64,000 nucleotides of DNA, taken from the NCBI GenBank assembly GCA_032433765.1, contig JAVIAB010000051.1:77864244-77928243 (forward strand). The letters are read 5' to 3'. Below, in pieces: positions 1 through 9,999 of this stretch. A program made the translations under genes and the position numbers. The DNA is from Megaustenia siamemsis (Eukaryota; Mollusca; Gastropoda; Stylommatophora; Ariophantidae). Positions within the stretch are counted from its first letter, which is position 1. Every line of letters starts with the position of its first letter. Below the pieces are notes generated by a model that was not told the DNA's origin, ran no database searches, and worked only from the letters and a program-made list of their open reading frames with translations.

Positions 1-189
1 ACTATTCCACCACGCACATGATTGGGTCTGCTTTTGTGGACTTTGGTTTTTCATGACCTTCACCTCTATACTCCTGTATGAACAGAAACAGCCCATAGTG
101 ACGTACACGGTGTGTGTGGCCTTTTTTGTCACCATTACAGTTTGTTGTAATTTAGTCAGCACAACATCAGGTCGTCTTTTCTTTTCTAG
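1..189. other. no recognisable feature
   Basis: I see no coding exon, RNA gene or clear repeat here. The stretch could be old repeat sequence or the 3' flank of copy A. Confidence 0.4.
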
Positions 190-325
190 AACAATAAATC
201 CATGGTAGCTATTAACTGCTGGGTGAACCTAGAAGTCGATCTGTAGATGAATCGAACCAAACCTCTTATCCACAGGTTGACTAGTTTCTAACTACTAGAG
301 ACTTCCATTCCATATGGCGGATAGG
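190..325 (-). mobile_element. degenerate tRNA-type SINE-1 head
   Basis: The order of short words (GCTGGGTGAACC, then AATCGAACC, then CCTCTTATCC) matches the tRNA-like head of the SINE copies at 8291-8541 and 57303-57553, read in the same minus orientation. It is strongly decayed and the body is not recognisable, so it may be chance plus a short relic. Confidence 0.4.
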
Positions 326-529
326 CGGCAGGAACCATTGAGGCTCAGTCTGAAAGTGTTCTTTGTTGCAGTTTCCTCATATTCCAAGTCCGGCTTGCTG
401 CCGGAGCTACTGAGTTTAGTGCTCTGTGCACCCCGTGAGCTGTGTTTTTCATCCGGATCGTGTTTGGATATTCCGATTGCTATCGATGAATGATGATATA
501 GTATGACGAAGTACAGTTCAGCTGAGTTC

Positions 530-715
530 TTTTCGGTACCACTTGGCCTTATGTCTTATGGAGTGTGATGTGGCTGCTATGATGGGGACTGCAGCTGCCT
601 TTCTTTGTTTGGATCCTTCAATGACATAAGTTTTAATTCAGATGATTCCACTGGCCGGGCGGTTGGGCAATAATGTATTTTAATTCGTTTACAGCGATAC
701 GGAGCCATCGACTGA
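530..715. repeat. dispersed repeat shared with 41825-41985
   Basis: Words such as GCTATGATGGGGACTGCAGC and GATTCCACTGGC appear in the same order at 41825-41985, with about 80 percent identity by eye. The second copy is joined to the hammerhead-like segment at 41490-41575, so this is probably part of an old transposable element. The family is not identified. Confidence 0.5.
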
Positions 716-1255
716 CCATAACCATAACTAACGACTACTCTATCAAACAAATCGCATATAAAACAAACAACTTATACTCTTTTTGTACACACTTACCACA
801 GAGACAGTAAAGACACCTTGGGGACTGTGTTCCATTGAGGCTGCACGTCTTTTTACGTGTTCCGCCCTTTTCCTCGAGGCTACATCAAATTCCATGAGAA
901 TTATGTAGCCACCATTTACACGCATTGCCAAGCGCAATAAAACGCGATCGCATTACATTTGAGGCCATTATTTTAGCTATTAATGTATTCTTGGCTTGCT
1001 GGGAGTGCAATGGACTTTGTCTTGAACCCCTTCTTTATTAGTGGGAGTTTTATTGTCCCTAACGGCAGGTGCAGAAAAGCTGTTGAATGAGATAGCCGGT
1101 ACTATTTTATTCATATTACTGCTTTCGAAACACGTCACGATTGGACAATAGACGTCGCAAAGCTTCCAAATAAATGGGTGAACTATTTTGTCAATGTATG
1201 TTTATATTATATGCAAGCATACAACAATTCTGGGAAAGTGAAGCGGCACAGTCGT
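716..1255. other. no recognisable feature
   Basis: Short open frames only. I see no splice-bounded exon, tRNA-like head or tandem repeat. Confidence 0.4.
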
Positions 1256-1261
1256 AATCAT

Positions 1262-1775
1262 CATTAAGTGCTATCTCCGATTCGAAGGTTGGCTAACATG
1301 GAACGCCATTCCACTCTGTCTCTTGCTTTGATGATGCAGGTTGTCATAGACTGACTTGTCCATCTTTTGATGCTACTCGTTCATGTTAGTCTTGGTCGGC
1401 CTCTGTCTCTTTTGCCTTGCATTTCCCCATTCAAGATTAATTATAGTAATCATGAATTGGCATGCCCCAAAAATCTAATTCGTCTTGTTTGAATTGCGTT
1501 TAATAGTTCTCTATTCATTTTTAGTTGTTTCAAGACTTCATCGTTTGTTTCCTTTCCATTCAATTGTTCCTATTTTTCTATAAATCCACATTTCAAAGGC
1601 TTCAATATTCTCTTCTGTTTTCTTGTTTAATGTCCATGTTTCTGAACCTCATAGGAATGTTGAGAAGATATAACATTTTACTATTCTTAGTTTTAGCCCT
1701 GGTGTTATTTGTTTTGATGTTAGTATATTTTTCATGGCATTAAAGTTACTTTTGTCATTCCTATACTTTTATTTA
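1262..1775 (-). mobile_element. LINE-b 3' fragment
   Basis: This is the 3' end of a non-LTR retrotransposon read on the minus strand, repeated at 17213-17425, 23130-24300, 29355-32960 (interrupted), 34962-35255 and 60470-60876. The coding remnant in sister copies reads GHVKRHN, then GKIQGKRGRGRP, then RAEWRSMVANL, the usual C-terminal tail of RTE-like reverse transcriptases. All copies start on the plus strand with CATCATCAT, which is the reverse complement of an (ATG)n tail. It is 5' truncated and frameshifted. Confidence 0.7.
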
Positions 1776-2183
1776 TTCATATATGTATGTATATATATAT
1801 ATATTAGGATATAAATTTATATATTAGGATATAAATAGACAATTCTATAGTGTGGAGTTGCGAACGTTGCTTACACTAGTAATCCGTCTTGTCTAATATA
1901 AATAATTAGAAATGACAATAAAGTGGATATTTTTTAAAATAGAAAAAACGATATGGTTAAAGCTTCACGTAAGAAGTGCACAACACAAACCAGAACGACG
2001 TTTCCACTCAATATGCCTTAAGCAGCATGAAACATACAACACTCATACAAATATGTATTTAAAATTTAAAAATATATATATAATAATTTCGAACTAAAAA
2101 GCTTTATGAATAAATAGAACTAGTTTAAGTCTTCAATTGATGATAGGTGGATGGGAGCACAAATTATATAATATTGTAAATTG
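1776..2183. other. AT-rich spacer
   Basis: Contains short TA runs near 1787-1803 and a duplicated ATATTAGGATATAAAT word at 1803-1840. No gene is seen. Confidence 0.5.
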
Positions 2184-2450
2184 AGGCAGCGATAGCTCAG
2201 CTTTAAGTGAACTGCATTACTAAAGACAGGAGATCAGCCTGGTTCACACCGCTGTAAATGGGACTTTTATTTTGAGAAGTAAAGAGGCGCGGGACGTGCG
2301 CAATATCGGCAACATTAACGCCCCCCCTGCCCTCTCACCTCCCCCCAACCAAATAATGTGCCTCAGGTCTATTTTAAAAATTAGACACTAACACCATATT
2401 CCATATAGGTCACCACATGGCATGGATGGGCTCTTTACATTTTTACTCTT
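2184..2450 (+). mobile_element. SINE-1 copy, degenerate
   Basis: A tRNA-like head (GCGATAGCTCAG box A; a damaged box B near 2240) is followed by the SINE-1 body words AAGTAAAG, CAATATCGGCAAC and CACTAACACCATATTCC. The order and plus orientation match the better copy at 39548-39806. A C-rich stretch at 2318-2348 is an insertion or decay within the body. Confidence 0.7.
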
Positions 2451-2562
2451 TATAGTAAAATGTGTTTTGGAAATGAAGACTCGTACATAGATCATACACA
2501 AATATATACATATATTCATATATAAAAACATATTAAAATAAAAAAGATATTATTACCCGGAA

Positions 2563-2683
2563 AATAATGATAAAGATGGTTTTGATGATGCTGTTCGTGA
2601 TGATGTTAGTTACGGTAATAACGATATTGATAATAATGTTGATGATTATAATAATATTGATTATGATAATGATAATGCTAATA
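2563..2683. repeat. 120-bp segment duplicated at 5994-6112
   Basis: This GAT/AAT-rich stretch reappears almost letter for letter at 5994-6112, including the non-repetitive core TGCTGTTCGTGATGATG. Sharing of that core shows true duplication and not just similar simple sequence. It has no credible coding content. Confidence 0.85.
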
Positions 2684-2924
2684 TACGTATCCTATATATA
2701 TATACTTAAAACCCTACAATGCTACTGCTATTTATTATATATAAAAACTGAAGTCAATAATTCATCCTTTCATATAAAATATAAATCAGTTAAGAATTAA
2801 TATGGCAAGCACATCTTTTAACAATCAGAAGAACAAACGCTGGTTTTCTCGGCCTTTTGGCATTTATTTGAAACAAAGCACAGTAACACTCTAGTCAATA
2901 CAAACATTAGGCAGTCATCTTTCT

Positions 2925-2994
2925 AGAATCGTTGATGGTTACTTGAAGTGGATGTTTGTCCTAGCGTCAGGATTGGCTTCTTGGGCTCATTTAC
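2925..2994 (-). other. copy A terminal 3'UTR exon, degenerate
   Basis: Reading minus, the acceptor CGACAG at 3000-2995 precedes GTAAATGAGCC, matching the acceptor and first bases of the 3'UTR exons of copies B, C and D (CAG then GTAGATGAGG). No AATAAA is visible at the expected distance, unlike B to D, so this exon may be decayed or may use another signal. Its role in copy A is inferred only from its paralogues. Confidence 0.5.
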
Positions 2995-2999
2995 CTGTC

Positions 3000-3215
3000 G
3001 AAAAAGTCGAAATAGAGAAGGTCGAAGTAGAGAAAGTCGAAGTAGATAATGTCGATGTAGAGAATGTCGAAGTCGAGAAAGTCGAAGTCGAGAAAGTCGA
3101 AGTTGAGAATGTCGAAGTCGAGAAAGTCGAAGTAGAGAAAGTCGAAGTAGAGAATGTCGAAGTAGAGAAAGTCGAAGTAGAGAAAGTCGAAGTAGAGAAT
3201 GTCGAAGTAGATAAA
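3000..3215. repeat. 15-bp minisatellite in last intron of copy A
   Basis: About 14 tandem copies of a 15-bp unit built from GTCGAAGTAGAGAAA with a few base changes. Because 15 is a multiple of 3, it keeps open frames on both strands (EKVEV repeats on plus), but these are a by-product of the repeat. It sits immediately next to the predicted 3'UTR exon acceptor, like the arrays of copies B to E. Confidence 0.9.
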
Positions 3216-3326
3216 ATCGAAGATCAATCAACCTGTCTTAAAGGTGAAGGTAAATCACTCAAACAAAGAAATGTGTAGATTAATTACTCTAGTAAAAAAA
3301 AGGGGGGGAGGGGGGATTAAGGGGTG

Positions 3327-3545
3327 TCGGTGGCCGAATTGATTACCTCGAGGTGCTCCAAACCAAAAAATCAGTAGGTTCGAGTTCGGTAGTGTCTACA
3401 GATTTTCTCTATCGGGGATGAAATAAAAACTTACACCTGACATCTCGCGACGACCGCTCAAGCCCAGCGGCCTTTATTCTATGTGTCTTATGTGTAACCT
3501 TGGCAGACCCCAGTAATCATTACTATGTAACCGTGAATGATAGCA
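3327..3545 (+). mobile_element. SINE-4, tRNA-headed
   Basis: A tRNA-like head begins GGTGTCGGTGGCCGAATTGA (box A) and has box B GGTTCGAGTTC about 50 bases later, as in Leu/Ser-type tRNAs with a long variable arm. The downstream body is unrelated to SINE-1. A similar head occurs at 16045-16135. It is not a functional tRNA, because I see no matching acceptor stem. Confidence 0.55.
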
Positions 3546-4400
3546 CATACATATTTAGATCATAATTAAGTGAGGACTAAACAGGACTAGACAAATTTAG
3601 CATAGGGATGACTAACCGCACTGACTGACAGAAACTAAAGGTGCCAGATGGCTGGGGAATGACCACTGGTCGTAAACTTACTTTAGCTGTCGGTGAGGAA
3701 TGTAGAACTAGAAACTAAACGCTAGTCACGACCACCATGACTGACCACTGGTCGTAAACTTACTTTAGCTGTCGGTAAGGAATGTGGAATGCACGAAATA
3801 AGAGGCTAGTCACAAAGAGTGACAGATGGCCAGGGAAGGTCACTTAGAATGCAGAAAGAAGTAGAGCCAAATGTCACTTTTATCTGGATAAAGAATAGTT
3901 GGCGGGAAAAAAGGTTCACGGTCAGTCAAAGCCGTATAAAAGTTAGAGGGCAGACTTGAGGGACAGACTTCCATTTTGACATCTCGACTAGGAACACACA
4001 GAGATAGCCACGCACTAGCGACCGATAGGAATTGAGATAGTCACAGAAGAACTTCAACTTAGAGAAGAGACGTAGAACTAGAGATACATATCGAGATAGC
4101 CATTGGAGAACGTTAGATACAGAAGACACAGACGAAAGAGAGCTAGATATAGAGAGACAGATAGAATATCCACTATAGGAATAGTTGAGGTACAACACCG
4201 ACGGTAGTCGAAGTGCTTCAGCGGCCAAGACTTATTAGATCGAACAAGTATCTACAGAACAGAGACGCTAGGAAGGACAGCCTGATAGTATCTATATATA
4301 TATATATATGTAATATAATAAATGAAAACTGATTTTAACACGCAAAGTTTGTTGATTCTTGAATGTGCGGTGTCGTGTCATATACCAAGAACAGTCAGAA
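3546..4400 (+). mobile_element. candidate solo LTR or other promoter-bearing repeat
   Basis: The stretch contains a near-perfect direct repeat (3664-3710 and 3745-3791, with the word CGTAAACTTACTTTAGCTGT), a TATA-box-like GTATAAAAG at 3931-3939 and an AATAAA near 4318-4323, which is the element order of an LTR. I could not find matching ends, a primer-binding site or a target duplication, so the call is weak. It lies in the last intron of copy A. Confidence 0.3.
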
Positions 4401-4735
4401 CACGGTTATAACTATTAATCAGTAATTATTATAATCATTCAGTAATGGTATATATAGAAAGTTTAGTGAAGATCGAGTAAAATGAAACAACCGAGCTAAA
4501 ATGTTGAACATAAAACACTCCATTAAAGAAGGTATACGAGAAATCAAAGGAACTTAGGAAGTCGAAGTAAAAACAGTCAAGCATAGAACATTAAAGATAA
4601 ATCTCTCAAGCAAAGAAATCAAAGATAAGAACTGGATTCAGAAATAAGAGAAAATATCTAAAAATGTGTTAATTATTCGCAACTCTTAAATTTGGTATCA
4701 AAACACTTTGACAATTACACAGGAACTCAGTCTTC
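4401..4735. other. intron sequence of copy A
   Basis: Contains scattered words related to the intronic repeat seed of the other copies (for example AAGCAAAGAAATCAAAGATA near 4611), but no array and no exon. Confidence 0.5.
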
Positions 4736-4750
4736 TTTAACACTAGCAAA

Positions 4751-5232
4751 CACAGACGTGTTGTTTTCCGACATTCAACAGTTGAAGACTTATAGAACAC
4801 ATACAGACGTGTTGTTTTCCGACATTCAACAGTTGAAGACTTATAGAACACATACAGACGTGTCATTTTCCGACATTCAACAGTTGAAGACTTATAGAGC
4901 ACATACAGACGTGTCATTTTCCGACATTCAACAGTTGAAGACTTATAAAACACATACAGGCGTTTCATTTTCCGACATTCAACAGTTGAAGACTTATAGA
5001 TCACATACAGACGTGTCACTTTCCGACATACAGCCGTTGAGAACTTCGAGGACACATACAGAAGTGTCACTTTCCGACATACAGCTGTTGAGAACTTCGA
5101 GGACACATACAGAAGTGTCACTTTTCGACATACAGCCGTTGAGAACTTCGAGGACACATACAGAAGTGTCAATTTCCGACATACAGCTGTTGAGAACTTC
5201 TAAGACACAAAAGAAGTGTCATTTTCCGACAT
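4751..5232. repeat. 51-bp minisatellite
   Basis: Nine to ten tandem copies of a 51-bp unit, with two sequence subtypes (about the first five and the last four units). A unit of 51 bp is 17 codons, so several frames stay open on both strands (for example repeated SDIQQLKTYRTHT on plus). No start context, splice site or compositional sign supports a protein. Confidence 0.9.
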
Positions 5233-5537
5233 ATAATTGTTCATTACTTTGAAGGCATCGCCTCTGTGCTTGTCTATCATCCCCACTGCTCTTGTACTCG
5301 AGGGCAGCGTATCTAGTCATAATGAGAATACCCAAGTGATCAGAAGGAAATGGAGGGTATAAAGAAACCTTTGGTATTATTAAAAGTTGAATGTTTTTAT
5401 TTAATAGAAATGATTGCTATCATCGTCAAAAATACACGATAGTGTTGATTTTGCTGATAATAATGTTGGTGACAATGAGTGTAATTATTGTATTAATGTT
5501 AATTAGGACGATAATGATATTGAGCTTCATAATGGTT

Positions 5538-5606
5538 CTATATATTCTTGGCAGGGTTTTATTCCATAAGAAAATGGTAGGAATAAAACCCTGCCAAAAT
5601 ATATAG
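5538..5606. repeat. fold-back inverted repeat
   Basis: The arms 5538-5565 and 5580-5606 are reverse complements with a single extra base, including a perfect 16-bp core (GGCAGGGTTTTATTCC). They are separated by only 14 bases. The right arm is the 5' edge of the LINE fragment that follows, so the left arm is probably an inverted copy made during insertion. Confidence 0.85.
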
Positions 5607-5850
5607 AGCAACAACAACTTAAATGGTTTGGCCACCTGGTCAGAATGAATCTTTACCAATCACCATCAAGGGCATTCTTCTCGAGAATGCATGGAAAAAG
5701 ACCAAGAGGAAGACCTAGAAGAAGATGGATAGATGCAGTAATAGAGACATGTAACAACAAAGAAAAATCACTAATTCAGACAGTTCGAGCAGCTCAAGAA
5801 CGACAAATGATATAAACCACGACACCTTTGCGGTATCAGTGAAAAGAGAA
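5585..5850 (+). mobile_element. RTE-like LINE 3' end
   Basis: One plus frame reads QQLKWFGHLVRM, then HGKRPRGRPRRRWIDAV, then VRAAQERQMI and a stop. This is the standard C-terminal tail of RTE-like polymerases and resembles the tail of the longer copy at 29665-32466. It is strongly 5' truncated. Confidence 0.75.
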
Positions 5851-5993
5851 AAGAAAAGAAGAAGAATGGTAGGGTGGTAAAGAAAGGTTATATTGATAAT
5901 AGTGTATAATGATTATGTAGATAGTGATCATGGTGATGTTGATGATAATGTATATGATTATAATATTGATCATGATTATTATTACCATTAAAA

Positions 5994-6112
5994 TAATGAT
6001 AAAGATGGTTTTGATGATGCTGTTCGTGATGATGTTAGTTACGGTAATAACGATATTGATAATAATGTTGATGATTATAATAATATTGATTGTGATAATG
6101 ATAATGCTAATG
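5994..6112. repeat. second copy of the 2563-2683 segment
   Basis: Near-identical to 2563-2683 (see that entry). The surrounding 5880-6160 and 6415-6540 are further ATG/ATA-rich simple sequence. Confidence 0.85.
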
Positions 6113-6189
6113 CCAGTGGTGATTATGCGGGTGACGTTGATATTGATAATATCGTTCGTTGTTCGTTCGCTTTCGTCAGCTTTTGACCT

Positions 6190-6413
6190 CTGACGAAGTC
6201 CCACCCACTCAATTTTGTGGGACTGAATTTTGCGTGTAAAGTCTGTTTTATCCCATTACATGATGCCCCTCGCCGTGCAGGCAGATTTACTCCGACTTCA
6301 GAGGTACTAATTTTAAGGGAATTAGTAAAACCCAGGTGTCCTCGCCAGGGTACGAACCCCGGCTGTTGCCGTGGTAAGCTAACCGCCTATCGATTGCGCT
6401 AACCGGACACCTG
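6190..6413 (-). mobile_element. SINE-3, tRNA-headed
   Basis: On the minus strand the head starts at about 6413 with GTGTCCGGTTAGCGCAATCG, has box B GGGTTCGTACCC and closes with GGACAC, so a complete tRNA cloverleaf including a 6-bp acceptor stem can be drawn. The body continues to about 6190 without tRNA features. That body, and the lack of isolation, make it a SINE rather than a working tRNA gene. Confidence 0.6.
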
Positions 6414-6775
6414 ATAATATCAATGATTACGAAAGTGTTTATGCTTGTGGTTATAGCGATAATAACTTTGATAGCGATAATGATGACAGTGATAACAGTT
6501 ATTAAAATAATAAATATAACGTTTATGATGTTATTGATAATAACAACAATAATAATCAATCGATAAAAAACGTTTGGCCCTACCCCTCGTTCTTCTGATT
6601 TGAGGCCCAAGTTATCGATTAGGCCACTCGCTCTCAATAAAACAGCAACAGAGATAATCGTGGTGATCATGGTGTTACTAATAACACTAATAATGTCACT
6701 AATACTAATAATAATAACCAGTGGTAATGTTAATGACATTACTAATATTGAAAAGCATCTTGTGCAAGAAGTCTG

Positions 6776-7515
6776 TGTTAATTAAGTAAGAAAGAGAATT
6801 CATCGGTGTCAAATCTGATATATGGAAGTGTTAATTATGTAAGAAAGAGAATTCATCGGTGTCAAATCTGATATATGGAAGTGTTAATTATGTAAGAAAG
6901 AGAATTCATCAGTGTCAAATCTGATATATGGAAGTGCTAATTATGTAAGAAAGAGAATTCATCGGTGTCAAATCTGATATATGGAAGTGTTAAGTAAGTA
7001 AGAAAGAGAATTCATCGGTGTCAAATCTGATATATGGAAGTGTTAATTATGTAAGAAAGAGAATTCATCGGTGTCAAATCTGATATATGGAAGTGTTAAT
7101 TATGTAAGAAAGAGAATTCATCGGTGTCAAATCTGATATATGGAAGTGTTAATTATGTAAGAAAGAGAATTCATCAGTGTCAAATCTGATATATGGAAGT
7201 GCTAATTATGTAAGAAAGAGAATTCATCGGTGTCAAATCTGATATATGGAAGTGTTAAGTAAGTAAGAAAGAGAATTCATCGGTGTCACATCTGATATAT
7301 GGAAGTGTTAATTATGTAAGAAAGAGAATTCATCGGTGTCAAATCTGATATATGGAAGTGTTAATTAAGTAAGAAAGAGAATTCATCGGTGTCAAATCTG
7401 ATATATGGAAGTGTTAAGTAAGTAAGAAAGAGAATTCATCGGTGTCAAATCTGATATATGGAAGTGTTAATTAAGTAAGAAAGAGAATTTATCGGTGTCA
7501 AATCTAATATATGGA
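6776..7515. repeat. 53-bp minisatellite with higher-order structure
   Basis: Fourteen head-to-tail copies of a 53-bp unit, each with an EcoRI word GAATTC except the last. Variant positions (GTTAATTATG, GCTAATTATG or GTTAAGTAAG at unit start; CGGTG or CAGTG inside) recur in the same order after five units, so units 2-6 and 7-11 form two copies of a 265-bp higher-order block. Confidence 0.95.
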
Positions 7516-7559
7516 AGTAAATCATGGATAGTAGATAAACAAACGAAAAGGCGATTAGA

Positions 7560-7910
7560 GGCCAGAGAGATGGGATTTCTCATAAGAAAGTTGCCTGAAC
7601 AACTATAAAAGACCAACCAGGAAATTCCCAACCCACCAATACAAAAATAGAGCTCTTAAAAAAAAAACATCGGAAATGGAAAAATCAACATTTTCCGGGC
7701 ACATAATTATAAGAGGAAAGGTTGAATACTTGGTTACAACTGACAAAAAACAGGGAAATAGAGGTCGTGGACGATAAAGAGAGAACATGCTGGAAAGCTT
7801 GGTGTCGTGACATCGTAAACAGCCAACAAGAGAGTTTATACGATGCACAGGAGACAGAGATTTGTGGAAAGTCATGACTGCCTAACCGGTATGGCACGTG
7901 ATGATGATGT
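7560..7910 (+). mobile_element. LINE-c 3' end
   Basis: A plus-strand coding remnant contains FSGHIIIRGKVEYLV and ends with a C-terminal tail and (ATG)n. It is a diverged, frameshifted relative of the fragments at 24997-25285 and 33715-33995. Confidence 0.65.
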
Positions 7911-8017
7911 CAATAATGCTGATGATACACTGTCATGTATGAACTCACAGAAACTGGATCATGAAGTGACTGTGAAGTACATTTAATTTACATCCTGGCA
8001 CTTACTTCCTATGAGCC

Positions 8018-8148
8018 TTACAGGGTGGTATTGATTTGACAGTACGTCCCCAAGTAACCTTTCGGACATACACAGTATGGAGCATCCAATGGCGATATGC
8101 AATATCCGCCATATTTACACCCAAAGTCCACGCACGGGTCTAGGCTTA
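8018..8148 (-). CDS. copy A exon 2: secreted EGF-like peptide
   Basis: This coding part of exon 2 (whole exon 8148-8006) completes a predicted 66-residue secreted peptide with exon 1 at 18064-17995. On the minus strand the acceptor TTATTACAG ends at 8149 and the donor GTAAGT begins at 8005. The split codon is T plus TA. The domain has six cysteines spaced x4, x5, x8, x1, x8, with the usual YGGYC, YCVC and GTYC patches, the spacing of a Notch/Delta-type EGF module. It ends QINTTL, giving an N-glycosylation sequon NTT. The sixth loop reads GYLG, so the EOGT O-GlcNAc consensus (C-x-x-G-x-T/S-G-x-x-C) is absent. The stop is 12 nt before the donor. Exon 1 is 9.8 kb upstream because the intron is full of transposons. 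EGF-like peptides bind receptors or matrix partners outside the cell; the partner here is unknown. Confidence 0.85.
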
Positions 8149-8154
8149 CTGTAA

Positions 8155-8260
8155 TAAAGAAAAGTGAGTTATTTAGAATATCTTAGCGAAGAAAATTGAG
8201 TTATTCAGAATATCTTAGAGAAAAAAAGTGAGTTATTTAGAATATCTTAGAGAATAAAAG
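8155..8260. repeat. three imperfect ~36-bp tandem units
   Basis: The word GAGTTATTTAGAATATCTTAG occurs three times in slightly altered form directly upstream (in gene sense) of the exon 2 acceptor of copy A. It is intronic and short. Confidence 0.7.
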
Positions 8261-8290
8261 ACTTGAACATATTTGTGGACATAAAAAAAA

Positions 8291-8541
8291 AGTAAAGTAC
8301 CCCCGTCACGCCAAGTGGCGTATAGGGAATATGGTGTTAGTGACCATAATTTTTACAGACCTTCGGCACATGATTTTTGGAGTAATGTGGTCGGTATTAC
8401 GCCCGTGCCGCTTCACTTTCCCTGAAAAAAATCAGGTACCCATTAAAGGCTTGGTGAACCCGGAAGCCGTCGGTTGGGATCGAACCCTACCTCTGGTCCT
8501 TTGTAGTCCAGTTCACTAACCACTGAGCTATCGCGGCTCCC
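8291..8541 (-). mobile_element. SINE-1 copy
   Basis: On the minus strand it begins GGGAGCCGCGATAGCTCAG (tRNA box A), has box B GGTTCGATCCC, then a body with GGCACGGGCGTAATACCGAC and ends AGTACTTTACT-like sequence. It is about 250 bp and closely matches 9722-9972, 39548-39806 and 57303-57553. Pol III transcribed, LINE-mobilised SINEs are the known class; the partner LINE is not identified. Confidence 0.85.
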
Positions 8542-9084
8542 TATAATCTATAACAATTAATAAATGCGTTAAACGTTGTTTTTGTCTTGGTGGCTTTGCA
8601 TAGTTTTAGGTGAAGCACGAACCTTTAACCTCAGTCTAAGTCTGTTAGGTTATACTAGACCGCGATTGCTATCCAAAAATGAAAATGAGAATCACTTTAG
8701 TCAGCTGCTATGTTGTGTCAGTGTGATATTGTAGTTTTCTTGGATGTGTTGCTTACTGTTTGGCGAGGCACGATCCTTTTAACCTCAGATTAAGTCCTCC
8801 GGGTTATATTAAACCACAATGACCATCCAAAAATGAAAGTTAAATTTTTTTAAATTACTTTTGTGTGTAAGAGTAATCTTGACTATATAAGATACAGTTT
8901 ATGCATTCTTCTGAAACTTAAGGAACCTATAATGGTGCACCGCAAGAAGCCCCCTTTTTAATGGTAAATATAAATATTCTCTACATATGTAATGTTTAGA
9001 ACAATAGAACTGTAGAACAGGGAGCAGACAAATTATTTCAGTGCTGTGGTAAATCTAGTAAGCAGGGAACGAATATAACACAAT
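8542..9084. other. intron 1 of copy A, internal imperfect duplication
   Basis: Two loosely matching stretches (about 8597-8705 and 8760-8845) share the order AGGCACGA or AAGCACGA, CCTTTAACCTCAG, GGTTATA, CCATCCAAAAATGAAA, so an old tandem duplication of about 165 bp is likely. No gene is seen. Confidence 0.5.
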
Positions 9085-9200
9085 GGTTGATGGAAGCTTT
9101 ACAAAAGATTAACAATACAGAGTATTGACGTTTTGTTCTGCATGCGTCCGTTCTCAGAAATAGGGACAACAATAACAAACGGACAAACAACGCAATGGAA
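9085..9200 (-). mobile_element. decayed copy of the 41480-41580 element
   Basis: The order AGCTTTACAAAAGA, TTGACGTTTTG, CTGCATGCGTCCG, TCTCAGAAA and ACAATAACAA matches 41490-41575, but the hammerhead-like core is damaged. See that entry. Confidence 0.5.
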
Positions 9201-9721
9201 ATATACTATACTAAAATGTTAGGAAGTAACTAACATTGCTAAAACAATGAAAAAGAAAAAAGAGAAACTTACGCAAAGAAAATATACTATACTTCAAAAT
9301 GAACCGATATCATTCGGTGTATGGTGTGCGGGGATGATGACCTTGAACTACCAATAGCGTTGGCACTCTTGTGGCACGCATATAAACCTGGATACAATTC
9401 TACAAGATGGAGGTAACATTGTAACTGTGTGCCAAGCAAGAGTATCGAAGTGTTGTGAGATTTATTTGTATCCAAGGCGTCAAACGTATAGAGATTGATA
9501 ATCGGATGCGAAACTAGTACGGTGACAAGTGCATGAGTCGTGCACATTACGATGTCACTGGTAGATCATAAATGGTAATTGTTGGTGGTTGATAATTGTT
9601 GAATTAATGTGATAATTAATGGAGAAAGCCAATAATGAACATTAGTTTTTTTTTAAATTATATGAATATTAATTCGTGTAATTATTATCCAGTGCCTTGT
9701 CTCCTGGAGTAGTAAAAAGTA

Positions 9722-9972
9722 AGTAAAGTACTCCCGTCACGCCAAGTGGCGTATAGGGAAATATGGTGTTAGTGACCCTATATTTTACAGACCTTCAGCA
9801 CATGATTTTTGGGGTAATGTGGTCGGTATTACGCCCGTGCTGCTTCACTTTCCCAGAAAAAAATCCTGTACCCATTTAAGGCTGGGTGAACCAGGAAGCC
9901 GTCGGTTGGGATCGAACCCTACCCCTTGTCCTTTGTAGTCCAGTTCACTAACCACTGAGCTATCGTGGCTCT
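9722..9972 (-). mobile_element. SINE-1 copy
   Basis: Same family, length and orientation as 8291-8541, with box A ATAGCTCAGTGG and box B GGTTCGATCCC on the minus strand and a full body. It lies in intron 1 of copy A. Confidence 0.85.
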
Positions 9973-9999
9973 GTCTCCTGAAGTAAGTGGTCATATTTC

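Noticed and set aside
2923..3278. Open frames of EKVEV repeats (plus) and of LLRLS or YFDFL repeats (minus)
   Set aside because: By-products of a 15-bp minisatellite located in the last intron of copy A.
6340..6413. Possible functional tRNA gene with full cloverleaf
   Set aside because: The minus-strand cloverleaf continues into a longer repetitive body, the usual form of a SINE. No downstream T-run terminator was seen at the right place.
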